Below are positions 55,550-64,000 of a stretch of DNA of 64,000 nt, piece by piece. This DNA comes from Planctomycetota bacterium (lineage in GTDB: Bacteria; Planctomycetota; Planctomycetia; Pirellulales; Pirellulaceae). The position numbers were made by a program, and so were the translations under genes. A model generated the notes under the pieces. That model was not told the origin of the DNA, ran no database searches, and saw only the letters and a list, made by a program, of their open reading frames with translations. Where the stretch lies: positions 54,226-118,225 of the forward strand of contig JACNKX010000119.1 of assembly GCA_014381825.1 (NCBI GenBank), written 5' to 3'. Position 1 is the stretch's first letter, and each line of letters begins with the position of its first letter.

Positions 55550-56278
55550 TTACGAAATGACTAAATCACCGAGTCGCTGCCGTAAGACTCGCAATTGATC
55601 CTCCAACGTCGCGAGATCTGCCTTGGCTTCACTCAAATCGCCGTCGCCACCCATTGTTTCTAATTTGTACGCCGTTTCATAGGCTTGGCCAGCGAAGAAC
55701 GTACTAATTCCTCCCTTCAATGCATGAGCTTCTGCTTTTACCGCCTCGCCATCACCGCTTTCAACAGCCGCGCGCAATCGAGGCAATCGCTCTGCCGAAT
55801 CGCGATCGTAGATTTCAAGCATCCGCGAAAGCAGGTCTTTGTCGTTGTCACACTCTTCCATTAATGCCACTGCATCCAAAATCATCGCGTTACTCTCCTC
55901 AGTTTCCGAATCAGACTCATCGTCGGGCGTCGGTTCGCTTGTTGCCAGAAAACGCTCTGCGACTCGCTGGAGGACTTTCGACAACTCTGCTCGTCGGATC
56001 GGTTTCGATATGTAATCGTCCATCCCGGCTTCAATACATTTCTCTTTGTCGCCCTTCATGGCGTGAGCGGTCATCGCAACGATCGGCATGTGAGCTGTTG
56101 AACCTTGCTCTCTCTCTCGGATCTTCCCGGTCGCGGTCATTCCGTCCATTTCCGGCATCTGTACATCCATGAAGACCAGGTCAAAGTCCTGCTCCGACAA
56201 CCGTTCGATGGCCTCGCGGCCATTGTTCCCCACAACGACCTCGTGCCCAAGCTTCTCGAGCATCGTCGTGGCCGTCAA
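55550..56278 (-). CDS. receiver (C-terminal part) plus Hpt, 3' part of interrupted hybrid kinase
   Basis: 242 residues in the same frame as, and directly after, the kinase ORF at 56279. It begins right after a TAA with TTG (LTATTMLEKLGHEVVVGNNG). It supplies the receiver from helix 1 onward, with phospho-accepting D38 in LVFMDVQMPEMDG and K92 in YISKPIRR, then an Hpt domain with H185 (AEAHALKGGISTFF). The first receiver strand and acidic pair (LLAEDN) are on the other side of the stop. Alone the receiver would therefore be incomplete. It reads as the tail of one 798-codon gene broken by CAA to TAA. Separate translation from TTG 56278 is possible but would not give a whole domain. Confidence 0.8.
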   Translation of the reverse strand: MTATTMLEKLGHEVVVGNNGREAIERLSEQDFDLVFMDVQMPEMDGMTATGKIREREQGSTAHMPIVAMTAHAMKGDKEKCIEAGMDDYISKPIRRAELSKVLQRVAERFLATSEPTPDDESDSETEESNAMILDAVALMEECDNDKDLLSRMLEIYDRDSAERLPRLRAAVESGDGEAVKAEAHALKGGISTFFAGQAYETAYKLETMGGDGDLSEAKADLATLEDQLRVLRQRLGDLVIS

Positions 56279-57946
56279 TTAGTTCACGGGATTGTCTTCA
56301 GCCAACAGAATCCGAAGCGACCGATCGAAGCTCGCCGCAGCTATCGAGTCCTCCGGCACTTTCGCTGACTTAGTAAAAGCCTCGTCCGCACCTATCGCGA
56401 GAGCGATTGCGTCGAACAAGGTTGATTGTCGAACGGGCTTTGTGAGATACGAAGCGACATCCAACGCCTTCGCTCGCGCACGATGCTCCGGTGTCGGTCC
56501 AGAACTCAAAATGATGACATGTGCCTTTTCAAAATCTGTCCGACTTCGTATCCACTCGATTAGCTCCAAGCCATCACGCTTAGGCATGAACATATCGGTC
56601 AAGACAAGCTCGACCGGCTTGCCTGCATTCTTGGCTCGCTCCATCGCTTGAACTGCTTCGTCGACGCTCTCGACCGCAGTCGGCTTCATACCCCAAATCG
56701 ATGTCATCTCTTCCAAGATGAAGCGATTAGTCGCATTGTCGTCCACCACCAGCACATTGAGTCCCTGTAAGAACTCCTGTTCGACGGCGTCGCGCTTCGC
56801 GACAGGATTCTTCTGAACATCGAACTTGGCGGTGAACGCGAACGTCGTTCCACGTCCCATCTTACTTTCGATGCTTATCTCGCCCCCCATCAACTCGACC
56901 AATTGCTTCGAGATCGCCAATCCCAATCCAGTACCACCGTACTCACGAGTTGTCGACGTATCGGCTTGCTCGAACGCTTCAAACATTCTCGCTTGTTTTT
57001 CCGGCGGAATGCCGACGCCTGTGTCGGAAATGGAGAACTGAAGTTCTGCTTGATCATCATCGCCCGACAGCTTCGAGACACGGACAACTATCTCGCCTTG
57101 TTCTGTAAATTTGATCGCGTTTCCGACCAGGTTCACAACGATCTGTCGCAGCCGACCTGGATCGCCGATCAGATCGTCGGGAACGTCGGGCTGAACATGA
57201 CATGCAATTTCAAGCTCTTTGGCGTGTGCGCGAAACGACATGAGTTCCATGCAATCGCCTACGTCGTTGCGTAACGCAAAGGCGATCTCTTCGAGATCCA
57301 TTTTGTGAGCCTCGATCTTCGAGAAATCGAGAATGTCGTTGATGATGCTCAGCAACGCGTCTCCCGATGACTTGACCGTCTCTAAATAGCGACGTTGCTC
57401 GGGTTGAAGATCGGTCTCCAAGGCCAACTCGGACATTCCAATAATGCCGTTCATCGGAGTCCGGATCTCATGGCTCATGTTCGCTAAAAACTCACCTTTC
57501 GCAAGGTTGGCTCTTTCGGCCTCGGCCTCCGCCTTTTTGCGATCTTCAATCTCTCGTTCTAACTCCTCGGGCGTCCGCATTTGTAAGAACTTGGGCATCA
57601 ACGGTATCAGAGCGATCACGGTCCAGACGGACGCAATCGCAGTCACACCCTTCAACAAGCCAGAAAAGCGATACAAAGGCACCCAGAAAATCGACGCTTC
57701 GACGAGGTGGACGCAACCGCAAGCGAGAATAAAAATCGCAAACAGCCAGAACACCGGCAGAAACGAGCCCGCCTTCCGCTTGAAAATGAAGAAGAGCAAC
57801 ATCAACGGAATGGCGGTATACGCCCCGAAGATCACTACGTCAGAAATAATATGCAGCAACCCGTGTCCAGTCGTCCATGCGTCGCCGCAATGCCAGCGAT
57901 CGGGGAAGCCTGTTGTATCAAACAGGTTGGCGAAGAAGGAAAACAT
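56279..57946 (-). CDS. hybrid histidine kinase with ethylene-receptor-like membrane domain, 5' part of interrupted gene
   Basis: 555 residues to a TAA at 56279-56281. Residues 25-125 hold three membrane helices like the ethylene-binding domain of plant ETR1 and cyanobacterial Etr1: D36 in [17 protein letters not shown], and C76-x3-H80 in [12 protein letters not shown], matching the copper-binding Cys65/His69 pair. A short coil leads to HisKA with H159 ([12 protein letters not shown]) and an ATPase domain (N276, [18 protein letters not shown]). Receiver 1 (about 396-515) has D402/D403, D451 and K503. The ORF then stops inside receiver 2, after LLAEDNPVN. The operon continues with the 3' part and the kinase-phosphatase fusion. 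Ligand is unproven. Confidence 0.9.
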   Translation of the reverse strand: MFSFFANLFDTTGFPDRWHCGDAWTTGHGLLHIISDVVIFGAYTAIPLMLLFFIFKRKAGSFLPVFWLFAIFILACGCVHLVEASIFWVPLYRFSGLLKGVTAIASVWTVIALIPLMPKFLQMRTPEELEREIEDRKKAEAEAERANLAKGEFLANMSHEIRTPMNGIIGMSELALETDLQPEQRRYLETVKSSGDALLSIINDILDFSKIEAHKMDLEEIAFALRNDVGDCMELMSFRAHAKELEIACHVQPDVPDDLIGDPGRLRQIVVNLVGNAIKFTEQGEIVVRVSKLSGDDDQAELQFSISDTGVGIPPEKQARMFEAFEQADTSTTREYGGTGLGLAISKQLVELMGGEISIESKMGRGTTFAFTAKFDVQKNPVAKRDAVEQEFLQGLNVLVVDDNATNRFILEEMTSIWGMKPTAVESVDEAVQAMERAKNAGKPVELVLTDMFMPKRDGLELIEWIRSRTDFEKAHVIILSSGPTPEHRARAKALDVASYLTKPVRQSTLFDAIALAIGADEAFTKSAKVPEDSIAAASFDRSLRILLAEDNPVN

Positions 57947-58168
57947 TGCTTACCTCGTCGATGCGTATAAAAACGAAAGGCGGAGCCGTTTACCGGTCCG
58001 CCCACAATCGCTGGTGTTGCCACTTCTCTTGACGAGCCGATAATGAGTTTGCCTGACTGAGCAGGCTCGACGTCCGTCGTCGCTTAGTTTACTGTCAACC
58101 CCTCACTTTTGCTACACTGTGCAACAGGAGCTAACAACAACCGCTCGCCACTTAAAAGCGCCCGAAGC

Positions 58169-58657
58169 TCAACTAGCAGCGGGAACTACGAAGCTCAGAT
58201 GCATCTCTGCGTGACGCAGATGAAACTGCTCGGCTTCGTGCTTGGTCATCTCGCCGAACATCGGATGCCGCACCAAGTCAGCGTCTGATGCTGCTTTAAG
58301 GCGTTCGATAGCCGATCGCAATTCGCCAACTGCTGCTTCCGTTTCAACGTCGTTGCTCGGCAAGAACTGCCCCTCAGCTGCCTTTGGGATCTTAAAGCCT
58401 GTTGGCATCTTTCCGGTAAGGAACTTCTTCTTCATGAACGGCCCGATCAGTCGAAAGATGAAGGGAGGATTAAACGACGAGCCGTCCAGCGCCGAACTCA
58501 TACCAGCCGCAAGGTGTCCGCAAATCTGGCCGAGAGACCAATTCCCAAGCGTTTTGACTTCACCACTTGCCAACTGATCTAGGTCCGCCAGCACATCATC
58601 AAGGGACTGGAATTGCAACTCGCGGCGGCCCTCTACTTTTTTCGTGTCAATCGCCAT
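58169..58657 (-). CDS. DUF1569 (DinB-like) family protein
   Basis: 162 residues with a DUF1569 pattern: LDDVLADLDQLASGEVKTLG, WSLGQICGHLAAGMSSALDG and FHLRHAEMHLSF at the C-terminus. The conserved His residues in GHLA and LRHAEMHL are placed as in the four-helix DinB/YfiT superfamily, which often binds a metal. Function is unknown. No signal peptide is seen, so it should be cytoplasmic. It is isolated, with about 220 bases between its end and the hybrid kinase start, and a palindromic element upstream. RNA and protein partners cannot be inferred. Confidence 0.85.
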   Translation of the reverse strand: MAIDTKKVEGRRELQFQSLDDVLADLDQLASGEVKTLGNWSLGQICGHLAAGMSSALDGSSFNPPFIFRLIGPFMKKKFLTGKMPTGFKIPKAAEGQFLPSNDVETEAAVGELRSAIERLKAASDADLVRHPMFGEMTKHEAEQFHLRHAEMHLSFVVPAAS

Positions 58658-58792
58658 ATCGTGTATTCCCTCGCAACAACATTAAGTTTCGGATCGGTTC
58701 GCATTGTGGCATCCATGCAAGCAAGATCCTATACCACAGGCGAGCCATCGCGTGGCTGAGTTGCTACACTAGACATCGACCAATCAATTATG

Positions 58793-58858
58793 GTCGTAGT
58801 GGTGACTTCCAGCCTCCAAAAAAGTCTATAGCTGGTGGCGGCTGGAAGCCACTACGAC
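58793..58858. repeat. inverted repeat (GTCGTAGTGG...CCACTACGAC type)
   Basis: Left arm 58793-58814 (gtcgtagtggtgacttccagcc) pairs with right arm 58840-58858 (ggctggaagccactacgac), with three unpaired bases in the left arm and a 25-base loop. It lies in the gap of about 280 bases between the DUF1569 gene and the esterase at 58935, where no gene is seen. Confidence 0.8.
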
Positions 58859-58934
58859 ACGAAAACGCGACAGTAATTGATTGGCCGATGCGAGACTCTA
58901 CTCAACTGCTACATCTTTCCGAGGACGAATTGAT

Positions 58935-61142
58935 ATGACGTCAAAGTTGCTTCAATCCATAGTCTGCTTCACCTTCGCCGTTGGTTGCTGTTGTGCAAAC
59001 TTACTGGGCGAAGAGTTCCGTGTCTACGAACTCGGCCAATTGCCGAACGACAGCCGGCTCGCCGATGCAAAGGACCTAAATGGTTACTTCCCGTTCAAAG
59101 TACCTGCGAGCGCAGCAGCCTGGGAAGCACATGCGGACGATTTGCGTCGACGCGTCAAGGTTGCGACTGGCGTCTGGCCATTGCCCCAACGGACGCCGAT
59201 GAATCCGGTCATCTACGGCAAAGTGCAACGCCCGGGCTTTACGGTCGAAAAGGTTTACTTCGAGAGCATGCCCGATCACTTCGTGACGGGATTGCTCTTT
59301 CGTCCCGACGATGGCAAACAGAACGTGAAGCGTCCTGCTGTCCTATGTCCACACGGGCATGGCGGACGATTGCAGGATTATGGCGAAGCCAACATGGCCA
59401 AGCTGATTGAAAGCGGAGCCGAAAAGTTCGAAAAGTCTGGTCGCTTTCCAAAACTCGCTCGTTGTGCGCAACTCGCACGCATCGGATGTGTCACATTCAT
59501 TTTCGACATGCTCGGTTATGCCGATAGCGGTCAAATCAATCGGCAACTCGCACATGGATTCGCCAAGCAACGACCCGAGTTCGAAAGCAAAGAGAGCTGG
59601 GGACTGTACAGTGCGCAATCGGAGTCGCGGCTGCAAAGCATCATGGGCATCCAAACCTGGAACTCGATTCGATGCCTCGACTTTTTAGAGCAACTTCCGG
59701 ACGTCGACGGCAAGCGGATGGCGGTCACAGGCGGCAGTGGCGGTGGCACGCAAACGATCCTGCTGTGCGCGATCGATCCGCGACCGATCGCTGCCTTCCC
59801 CAACGGAATGGTATCGACCTCAATGCAGGGCGGCTGCACTTGCGAGAACTGCACGTTACTCCGAGTGGATTCGGGTAATGTCGAGCTCGCCGCGCTCTTC
59901 GCGCCAAAACCGCAAGCCATGACCGCGGCCAATGACTGGACGAAGGAGATGATGACGAAGGGCTATCCGGAACTGCAACAGCTCTACGGGATGCTCGGTG
60001 CCCAAGACAACGTCTACTGCCGCGAGATGACTCATTTCCCCCACAACTATAACTACGTCAGTCGAGCGACGATGTACGATTGGTTTAACAAACACATGCA
60101 GCTTGGCATCGACGGACCAGTCATCGAAGAGGACTGGGAACCGCTGACCGTCGAAGAATACAGTGTGTGGAACGGCGAGCATCCCGCTCCCGAAGGCGGC
60201 GAAAAGCACGAGCGTTATCTCACCAAATACATGGCCGAGGAGTCGGACAAGCAGCTCGCCGCCATCGCGCCGAAAGATGCCGCCTCGCTCGGAAAGTTCC
60301 GCGAAGTCATCGGCGGAGCATTTCGCTCAATCATCGGACGTGATGTGCCAGCCTTTGACGACATCCAACGCACCAAAGTCGACAAACAACAGCAAGCCGG
60401 ATACATCCTGTTCGAGGACTTCTTGCGTCTCCAAAGCAAAGGTGAAGAAATTCCAATCATCTCGTTGTTTCCGACTGGTACGACGTGGAACGGCGATGTT
60501 GTCATCTGGGCCGACGGTGCGGGCAAGCGAGGAATGTTTAACGACTCGGGACAACTGCGCAGTGAAGTCCGCCGCTTGATTGATGGCGGCGCTTCCATCG
60601 TCGCCCCCGACCTCTTCCAACAAGGTGAATTCCTGCCCGGCCATCAACCGCTTGTCGAGCAACCCGTTGTCAAGAACCCGCGTGAGGCGGCAGCTTACAC
60701 GTTCTGTTACAACGACACAGTCTTCGTTCGCCGAGTCCACGACATCCTCACGCTCGTCTCTTTCATTCGCAACGATGAACACGCCCCCAAACACCTGCAC
60801 TTGATCGGCGCCAACGGGGCTGGCCCAGTCGCTGCAGCCGCCCGAGCCATCGCCGGCAGCCAAATTGACAAAGCCGCCATCGACACACAAGGCTTTCGCT
60901 TTGCAGACGTTACCTCATATCGAGATCCCAACTTCCTTCCTGGTGCCGTAAAGTACGGGGATCTGCCAAGTCTTCTTGCGTTGTCCGCACCGAACGCACT
61001 TTGGATCGGCGGCGAGAATGGCAAGTTACACAAGACAGTTAGGCAAGCATACAAATCGGAGAACAGCTCGAAACAAGCTAGTTCTTCATCGCTTCAGACT
61101 TCCGCCGATGCGGCAGTCGATTGGTTGCTTTCAGGGCAATAA
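58935..61142 (+). CDS. secreted acetyl-xylan-esterase-like alpha/beta hydrolase (large)
   Basis: 735 residues from ATG 58935, preceded by GAGGA at 58921-58925 and followed by a signal peptide (LLQSIVCFTFAVGCCCANLL). A longer frame from 58881 lacks both. The hydrolase domain has RPAVLCPHGHGGRLQ on the oxyanion side and the nucleophile S268 in MAVTGGSGGGTQTILL. FIFDMLGYADSGQ lies between them and a candidate His in MTHFPHNYNY follows. A second alpha/beta-like region follows (about 500-735). Layout matches the gene at 46229, so both belong to the same large esterase-like group. The substrate is unknown; a decorated polysaccharide is likely. Confidence 0.87.
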   Translation: MTSKLLQSIVCFTFAVGCCCANLLGEEFRVYELGQLPNDSRLADAKDLNGYFPFKVPASAAAWEAHADDLRRRVKVATGVWPLPQRTPMNPVIYGKVQRPGFTVEKVYFESMPDHFVTGLLFRPDDGKQNVKRPAVLCPHGHGGRLQDYGEANMAKLIESGAEKFEKSGRFPKLARCAQLARIGCVTFIFDMLGYADSGQINRQLAHGFAKQRPEFESKESWGLYSAQSESRLQSIMGIQTWNSIRCLDFLEQLPDVDGKRMAVTGGSGGGTQTILLCAIDPRPIAAFPNGMVSTSMQGGCTCENCTLLRVDSGNVELAALFAPKPQAMTAANDWTKEMMTKGYPELQQLYGMLGAQDNVYCREMTHFPHNYNYVSRATMYDWFNKHMQLGIDGPVIEEDWEPLTVEEYSVWNGEHPAPEGGEKHERYLTKYMAEESDKQLAAIAPKDAASLGKFREVIGGAFRSIIGRDVPAFDDIQRTKVDKQQQAGYILFEDFLRLQSKGEEIPIISLFPTGTTWNGDVVIWADGAGKRGMFNDSGQLRSEVRRLIDGGASIVAPDLFQQGEFLPGHQPLVEQPVVKNPREAAAYTFCYNDTVFVRRVHDILTLVSFIRNDEHAPKHLHLIGANGAGPVAAAARAIAGSQIDKAAIDTQGFRFADVTSYRDPNFLPGAVKYGDLPSLLALSAPNALWIGGENGKLHKTVRQAYKSENSSKQASSSSLQTSADAAVDWLLSGQ

Positions 61143-61291
61143 CCAACCGGGTGGAAGAGCTCGAATCAGTTGTAGTGCGACCAATCGGCATTTCGATTCC
61201 TGATTCGCGCACGGATGGCAAAGCCGACCCACGGATGAAAATCATCTCGCCTGGATATTCATGGGCAAAACCAAAGCAGGAAGAATGACCA

Positions 61292-62539
61292 GTGAATCAA
61301 ACAAGTTCTTCAATTACGACCGCACTTTTCATCGCCTTGTTCGTTTTGCCACTCGACGCACAGGAGTGGACTCGCTTCCGCGGTCCAAACGGCTCCGGAA
61401 TCAGCGATGCGAAGACGATTCCCGTCACGTGGACCGAGAAGGATTACAACTGGATCGCCGATTTGCCGGGACGAGGCCATTCGTCGCCCGTCGTTTGGGG
61501 AGATAAATTGTTCGTGACTTGTTGCAATGAGGCGGCCAGCTTGCGGCATCTGATTTGCCTGGACACAAAGAATGGATCTGTACTCTGGACGAAGGACTTT
61601 GCCTTCGAGAAGTACAAGCAACAGAAGAACAACAGCTTCGCTTCGAGTACGCCGACAGTCGACGCGAATCATGTTTATGTCCTCTGGCACTCGAAGCAAA
61701 CTTCACCATTGGTTGCAGTGGGTCACGACGGTAAAGAGGTCTGGAAATACGATCTCGGCGCATACACCCACGGACAAGGCGGAGCGACTTCGCCGATCGT
61801 CGTCGATGATCTTGTTGTAGTCGCGCACGACCAGAAGCAGCCTAGTTTCCTACTCGCTCTGGATCGTATGACCGGTAAAGAACACTGGAAGGTTCCCCGT
61901 GAAGGCAAGCATGCCTGCTACGCCACGCCATGCATCAATACGCCAACTGGCCGACCAGCCGAGCTCGTCTTCTCGCATTGCTTCGAAGGAGTCGTTGGCG
62001 TAGATCTGGCATCAGGCAAGCAGAATTGGCACATCGACGTCTTCGGTCGCGAATCACAACGCTCGTTGGTCTCGCCGATCATCGCTGGCGACCTGATAAT
62101 CGCTGGCAGCGGAGCCGCGGGAGGAACTCGTCATGTCGTCGCCGTAAAGCCCGATCAAGCGGCGGCGGAGGTCACAGCAACGGAAGTCTATCACATCACT
62201 CGGCAAGCGCCGCACATTCCGACGCCGCTTGCCTATGGCCACTGGCTGTTCATGTGGAGTGATCAAGGAATCGCAACTTGCCTTGATCGAAGCACGGGCA
62301 AGATCGTTTGGCAGAAGCGAATCGGCGGAAGCTTCTACAGTTCGCCGATCTGCATCGATGGGAGGATCTACTGCATTGATCGTGACGGCGTGATGGTCGT
62401 CATCGCCGCAACTGACAAGTACGACGAGTTGGCCCGCATATCGCTCGACCAACCGACTTCGGCCACGCCGGCTGTTAGCAACGGAACGCTCTTCATCCGA
62501 ACCGAGTCGTACGTCTACTCGCTTGGCGGAACAAAGTAG
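61292..62539 (+). CDS. secreted PQQ-type beta-propeller protein
   Basis: 415 residues from GTG 61292, with AGGAAGAA upstream. A signal peptide (ALFIALFVLPLDAQ) leads into EWTRFRGPNGSGI, the usual opening of planctomycete PQQ-like propellers. Repeated blades follow with tryptophan-docking patterns such as LDTKNGSVLWTKDF, DGKEVWKYDLG, TGKEHWKVPREG, ASGKQNWHIDV and STGKIVWQKRIGG. About seven such units make one propeller. It lacks the catalytic segments of quinoprotein dehydrogenases, so it may be a binding or scaffold protein rather than an enzyme. It lies 150 bases after the esterase and 96 before the ThuA gene. Confidence 0.88.
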   Translation: MNQTSSSITTALFIALFVLPLDAQEWTRFRGPNGSGISDAKTIPVTWTEKDYNWIADLPGRGHSSPVVWGDKLFVTCCNEAASLRHLICLDTKNGSVLWTKDFAFEKYKQQKNNSFASSTPTVDANHVYVLWHSKQTSPLVAVGHDGKEVWKYDLGAYTHGQGGATSPIVVDDLVVVAHDQKQPSFLLALDRMTGKEHWKVPREGKHACYATPCINTPTGRPAELVFSHCFEGVVGVDLASGKQNWHIDVFGRESQRSLVSPIIAGDLIIAGSGAAGGTRHVVAVKPDQAAAEVTATEVYHITRQAPHIPTPLAYGHWLFMWSDQGIATCLDRSTGKIVWQKRIGGSFYSSPICIDGRIYCIDRDGVMVVIAATDKYDELARISLDQPTSATPAVSNGTLFIRTESYVYSLGGTK

Positions 62540-62634
62540 CCAACGACCTCAACTGCCGCTCGCATCCGACACATAACTCGACCATAATGCCCCCAGCGAA
62601 TTTCAAACCCACCATCTACGCGGATTCTCCAACC

Positions 62635-63396
62635 ATGACCAAGACTGCAACGGTACTCAGCCTTCTTGTCGTCGCCTCGATTACATCGTTCGTAAGTGCT
62701 GGCGATCTGTCTTCGAAGTCCATTCGTGCGTTAATCATCACCGGCGGGTGTTGCCACGACTACGATTTCCAAACCAAGGCCATCAAGCAAGCTGCGGCTG
62801 ATCGAAACGTCGACGTCGACTGGACGGTCGTGAATGACGGCGGCAAGGGGACAGATGCGCAGATCGATCTTTACAACAACGAAAACTGGGCGAAGGGCTT
62901 TGACGTTGTGATTCACAATGAGTGCTTTGCTAACACGACCGACGCGGAATACATCCGAAAGATCACCTCGGTCCACAAATCCGGCGTCAACGCTGTTGTC
63001 ATCCACTGTGCGATGCACACCTATCGCGCAGCCAAGATTGACGATTGGCGAGAGTTCCTTGGCGTGACAAGCCGCCGCCACGAACACAAAAGTCGCTATG
63101 CCGTGCGTCCCACCGCCATCGACCACCCGGTCATGAAAGACTTTCCCGACAACTACAAGACTCCAATGGACGAGTTGTACGTGATTGAACACGTTTGGCC
63201 AAACACCAGAGTCCTCGCACGATCGACGAGCGAGAAGACCGGCGAGACGCATCCTGTCGTCTGGACCAGCAAGTATGGTAAGGCTCGCGTTTTTGGCACA
63301 ACCTACGGCCATTCGAATGAGACTTTTTCCGACGAAGTGTTTCTCACTACTCTCACGCGCGGCATTCAATGGGCTGCTGGTACACTGAAGAAGTGA
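62635..63396 (+). CDS. secreted ThuA-like domain protein
   Basis: 253 residues from ATG 62635, which begins a clean signal peptide (MTKTATVLSLLVVASITSFV). An ATG at 62587 would add a non-signal leader. The mature protein is one ThuA (trehalose-utilisation, glutamine-amidotransferase-like) domain: IRALIITGGCCHDYDFQTKA, FDVVIHNECFANTT, AVVIHCAMHTYR and HPVVWTSKYGKARVFGTTYG. The fold resembles class I amidotransferases, but in planctomycetes these exported forms have no shown activity. It is co-oriented with the propeller gene, suggesting a common transcript. Confidence 0.87.
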   Translation: MTKTATVLSLLVVASITSFVSAGDLSSKSIRALIITGGCCHDYDFQTKAIKQAAADRNVDVDWTVVNDGGKGTDAQIDLYNNENWAKGFDVVIHNECFANTTDAEYIRKITSVHKSGVNAVVIHCAMHTYRAAKIDDWREFLGVTSRRHEHKSRYAVRPTAIDHPVMKDFPDNYKTPMDELYVIEHVWPNTRVLARSTSEKTGETHPVVWTSKYGKARVFGTTYGHSNETFSDEVFLTTLTRGIQWAAGTLKK

Positions 63397-63506
63397 TGTA
63401 GCCTTCTCATTCCACAAGACGAGCAATTCCTTCCCGCGATTGTAGTTTTCTCTAAATCCAATCGAACGCGATTGCCAGGCTAACGGGGCTCATCTCTCGG
63501 AGAGAG

Positions 63507-64000
63507 ATGGCTACTATGAACTGTTACGACTATCCACAGTATTGGGATCTCGCTTTTCGTTCGGAGACGAAACTGGAAGCGGACTTCATCGAAGATGCTT
63601 GCGGGAAGTACTGTGACTTCCTGGTCAAGCGTCTGCTCGAGCCAGGCTGTGGGGGAGGGCGGTTGGTCGTGGAGACGGCAGCGCGCGGCTACGATGTGAC
63701 TGGCTTCGACCTCAGCGAGCCCTCGATCGAATATTTGATGAAGCGTCTCGCTCGTCGGAAACTCAGCGCCGAGTCCTTCGTTGCTGACATGACGTCGTTT
63801 GTCCCACGACGCAGAGTCGATGCCGCATTCTGCACGTTCAATACGTTCCGCCATTTAGCAACCGAAGAAGCCGCGCGGCAGCACCTCGAATGTGTTGCTA
63901 ATAGTCTTCGGCCGGGCGGCATCTATATCCTCGGCTTTCACCTCCTACCACCGGACGCCGATGAAGAGTGCATCGAACGCTGGTCGGCCAAGCATAGCAA
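63507..64000 (+). CDS. class I SAM-dependent methyltransferase, N-terminal part (runs off window)
   Basis: About 164 codons are visible from ATG 63507, which has GGAGAG just before it; an ATG at 63516 is an alternative. Opening MNCYDYPQYWDLAFRSETKL resembles many class I methyltransferases. Motif I is LLEPGCGGGRLVV, with the acidic residue after strand 2 in VTGFDLSEPS and a later block SLRPGGIYILGFHL. The C-terminal end lies outside the window, so substrate specificity cannot be addressed. No signal peptide is present. It starts about 110 bases after the ThuA gene on the same strand. Confidence 0.8.
   Translation, partial: MATMNCYDYPQYWDLAFRSETKLEADFIEDACGKYCDFLVKRLLEPGCGGGRLVVETAARGYDVTGFDLSEPSIEYLMKRLARRKLSAESFVADMTSFVPRRRVDAAFCTFNTFRHLATEEAARQHLECVANSLRPGGIYILGFHLLPPDADEECIERWSAKHS

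Overview
The window looks like a chromosomal segment from a planctomycete, probably of the Pirellulaceae/Pirellulales type. The evidence is family content: a secreted sulfatase, DUF1501, DUF1552 and DUF1592 (PSD1) proteins, DUF3500, ThuA and PQQ-propeller secreted proteins, sialate-O-acetylesterase-like and acetyl-xylan-esterase-like hydrolases, several Hanks-type Ser/Thr kinases (one with a large TPR tail and a sigma-factor-like neighbour), and inverted-repeat elements in the gaps. No rRNA, tRNA, CRISPR array, transposase or flagellar gene was recognised. This placement is inference from gene families; no database was searched.

Layout. 1-6.3 kb: two D-2-hydroxyacid dehydrogenases, an enolase-superfamily sugar-acid dehydratase, a sulfatase and an esterase, reading as a polysaccharide or sugar-acid catabolic set. 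6.3-8.3 kb: a fusion of a B3-like metallo-beta-lactamase fold with a class-C-like serine hydrolase. 8.3-9.6 kb: repeats and a DUF433/DUF5615 toxin-antitoxin pair. 9.6-20 kb: secreted or anchored planctomycete proteins, including a DUF1552-DUF1592 operon. 20-24.4 kb: a 1364-residue TPR kinase overlapped by a sigma-region-2-only protein.

26-39.6 kb is the most unusual part. It is a minus-strand signalling operon: kinase, kinase with two receiver domains, CheA, ammonium-transporter/chemoreceptor fusion, haem-binding DUF3365 chemoreceptor, CheW, CheB, CheR, then an FHA-GAF-PP2C phosphatase. No free CheY is present, so the likely output is the receiver carried by the Ser/Thr kinase. An orphan ABC-2 permease, a small lipoprotein-like protein and a diguanylate cyclase follow.

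43-53 kb is mostly metabolism: aspartate carbamoyltransferase with a fused PyrI-type zinc domain, a class I aminotransferase, a QueD/PTPS-type enzyme, BioA, large esterase-like hydrolases and a small metallopeptidase. 53-58 kb is a second signalling operon: a hybrid histidine kinase with an ethylene-receptor-like membrane domain, whose last receiver is interrupted by an in-frame TAA, followed by a kinase-receiver-PP2C fusion. 58-64 kb returns to secreted hydrolases and ends in a partial methyltransferase.

Start codons were re-chosen where Shine-Dalgarno-like sequence or domain boundaries suggested it; these choices are judgements made by eye.
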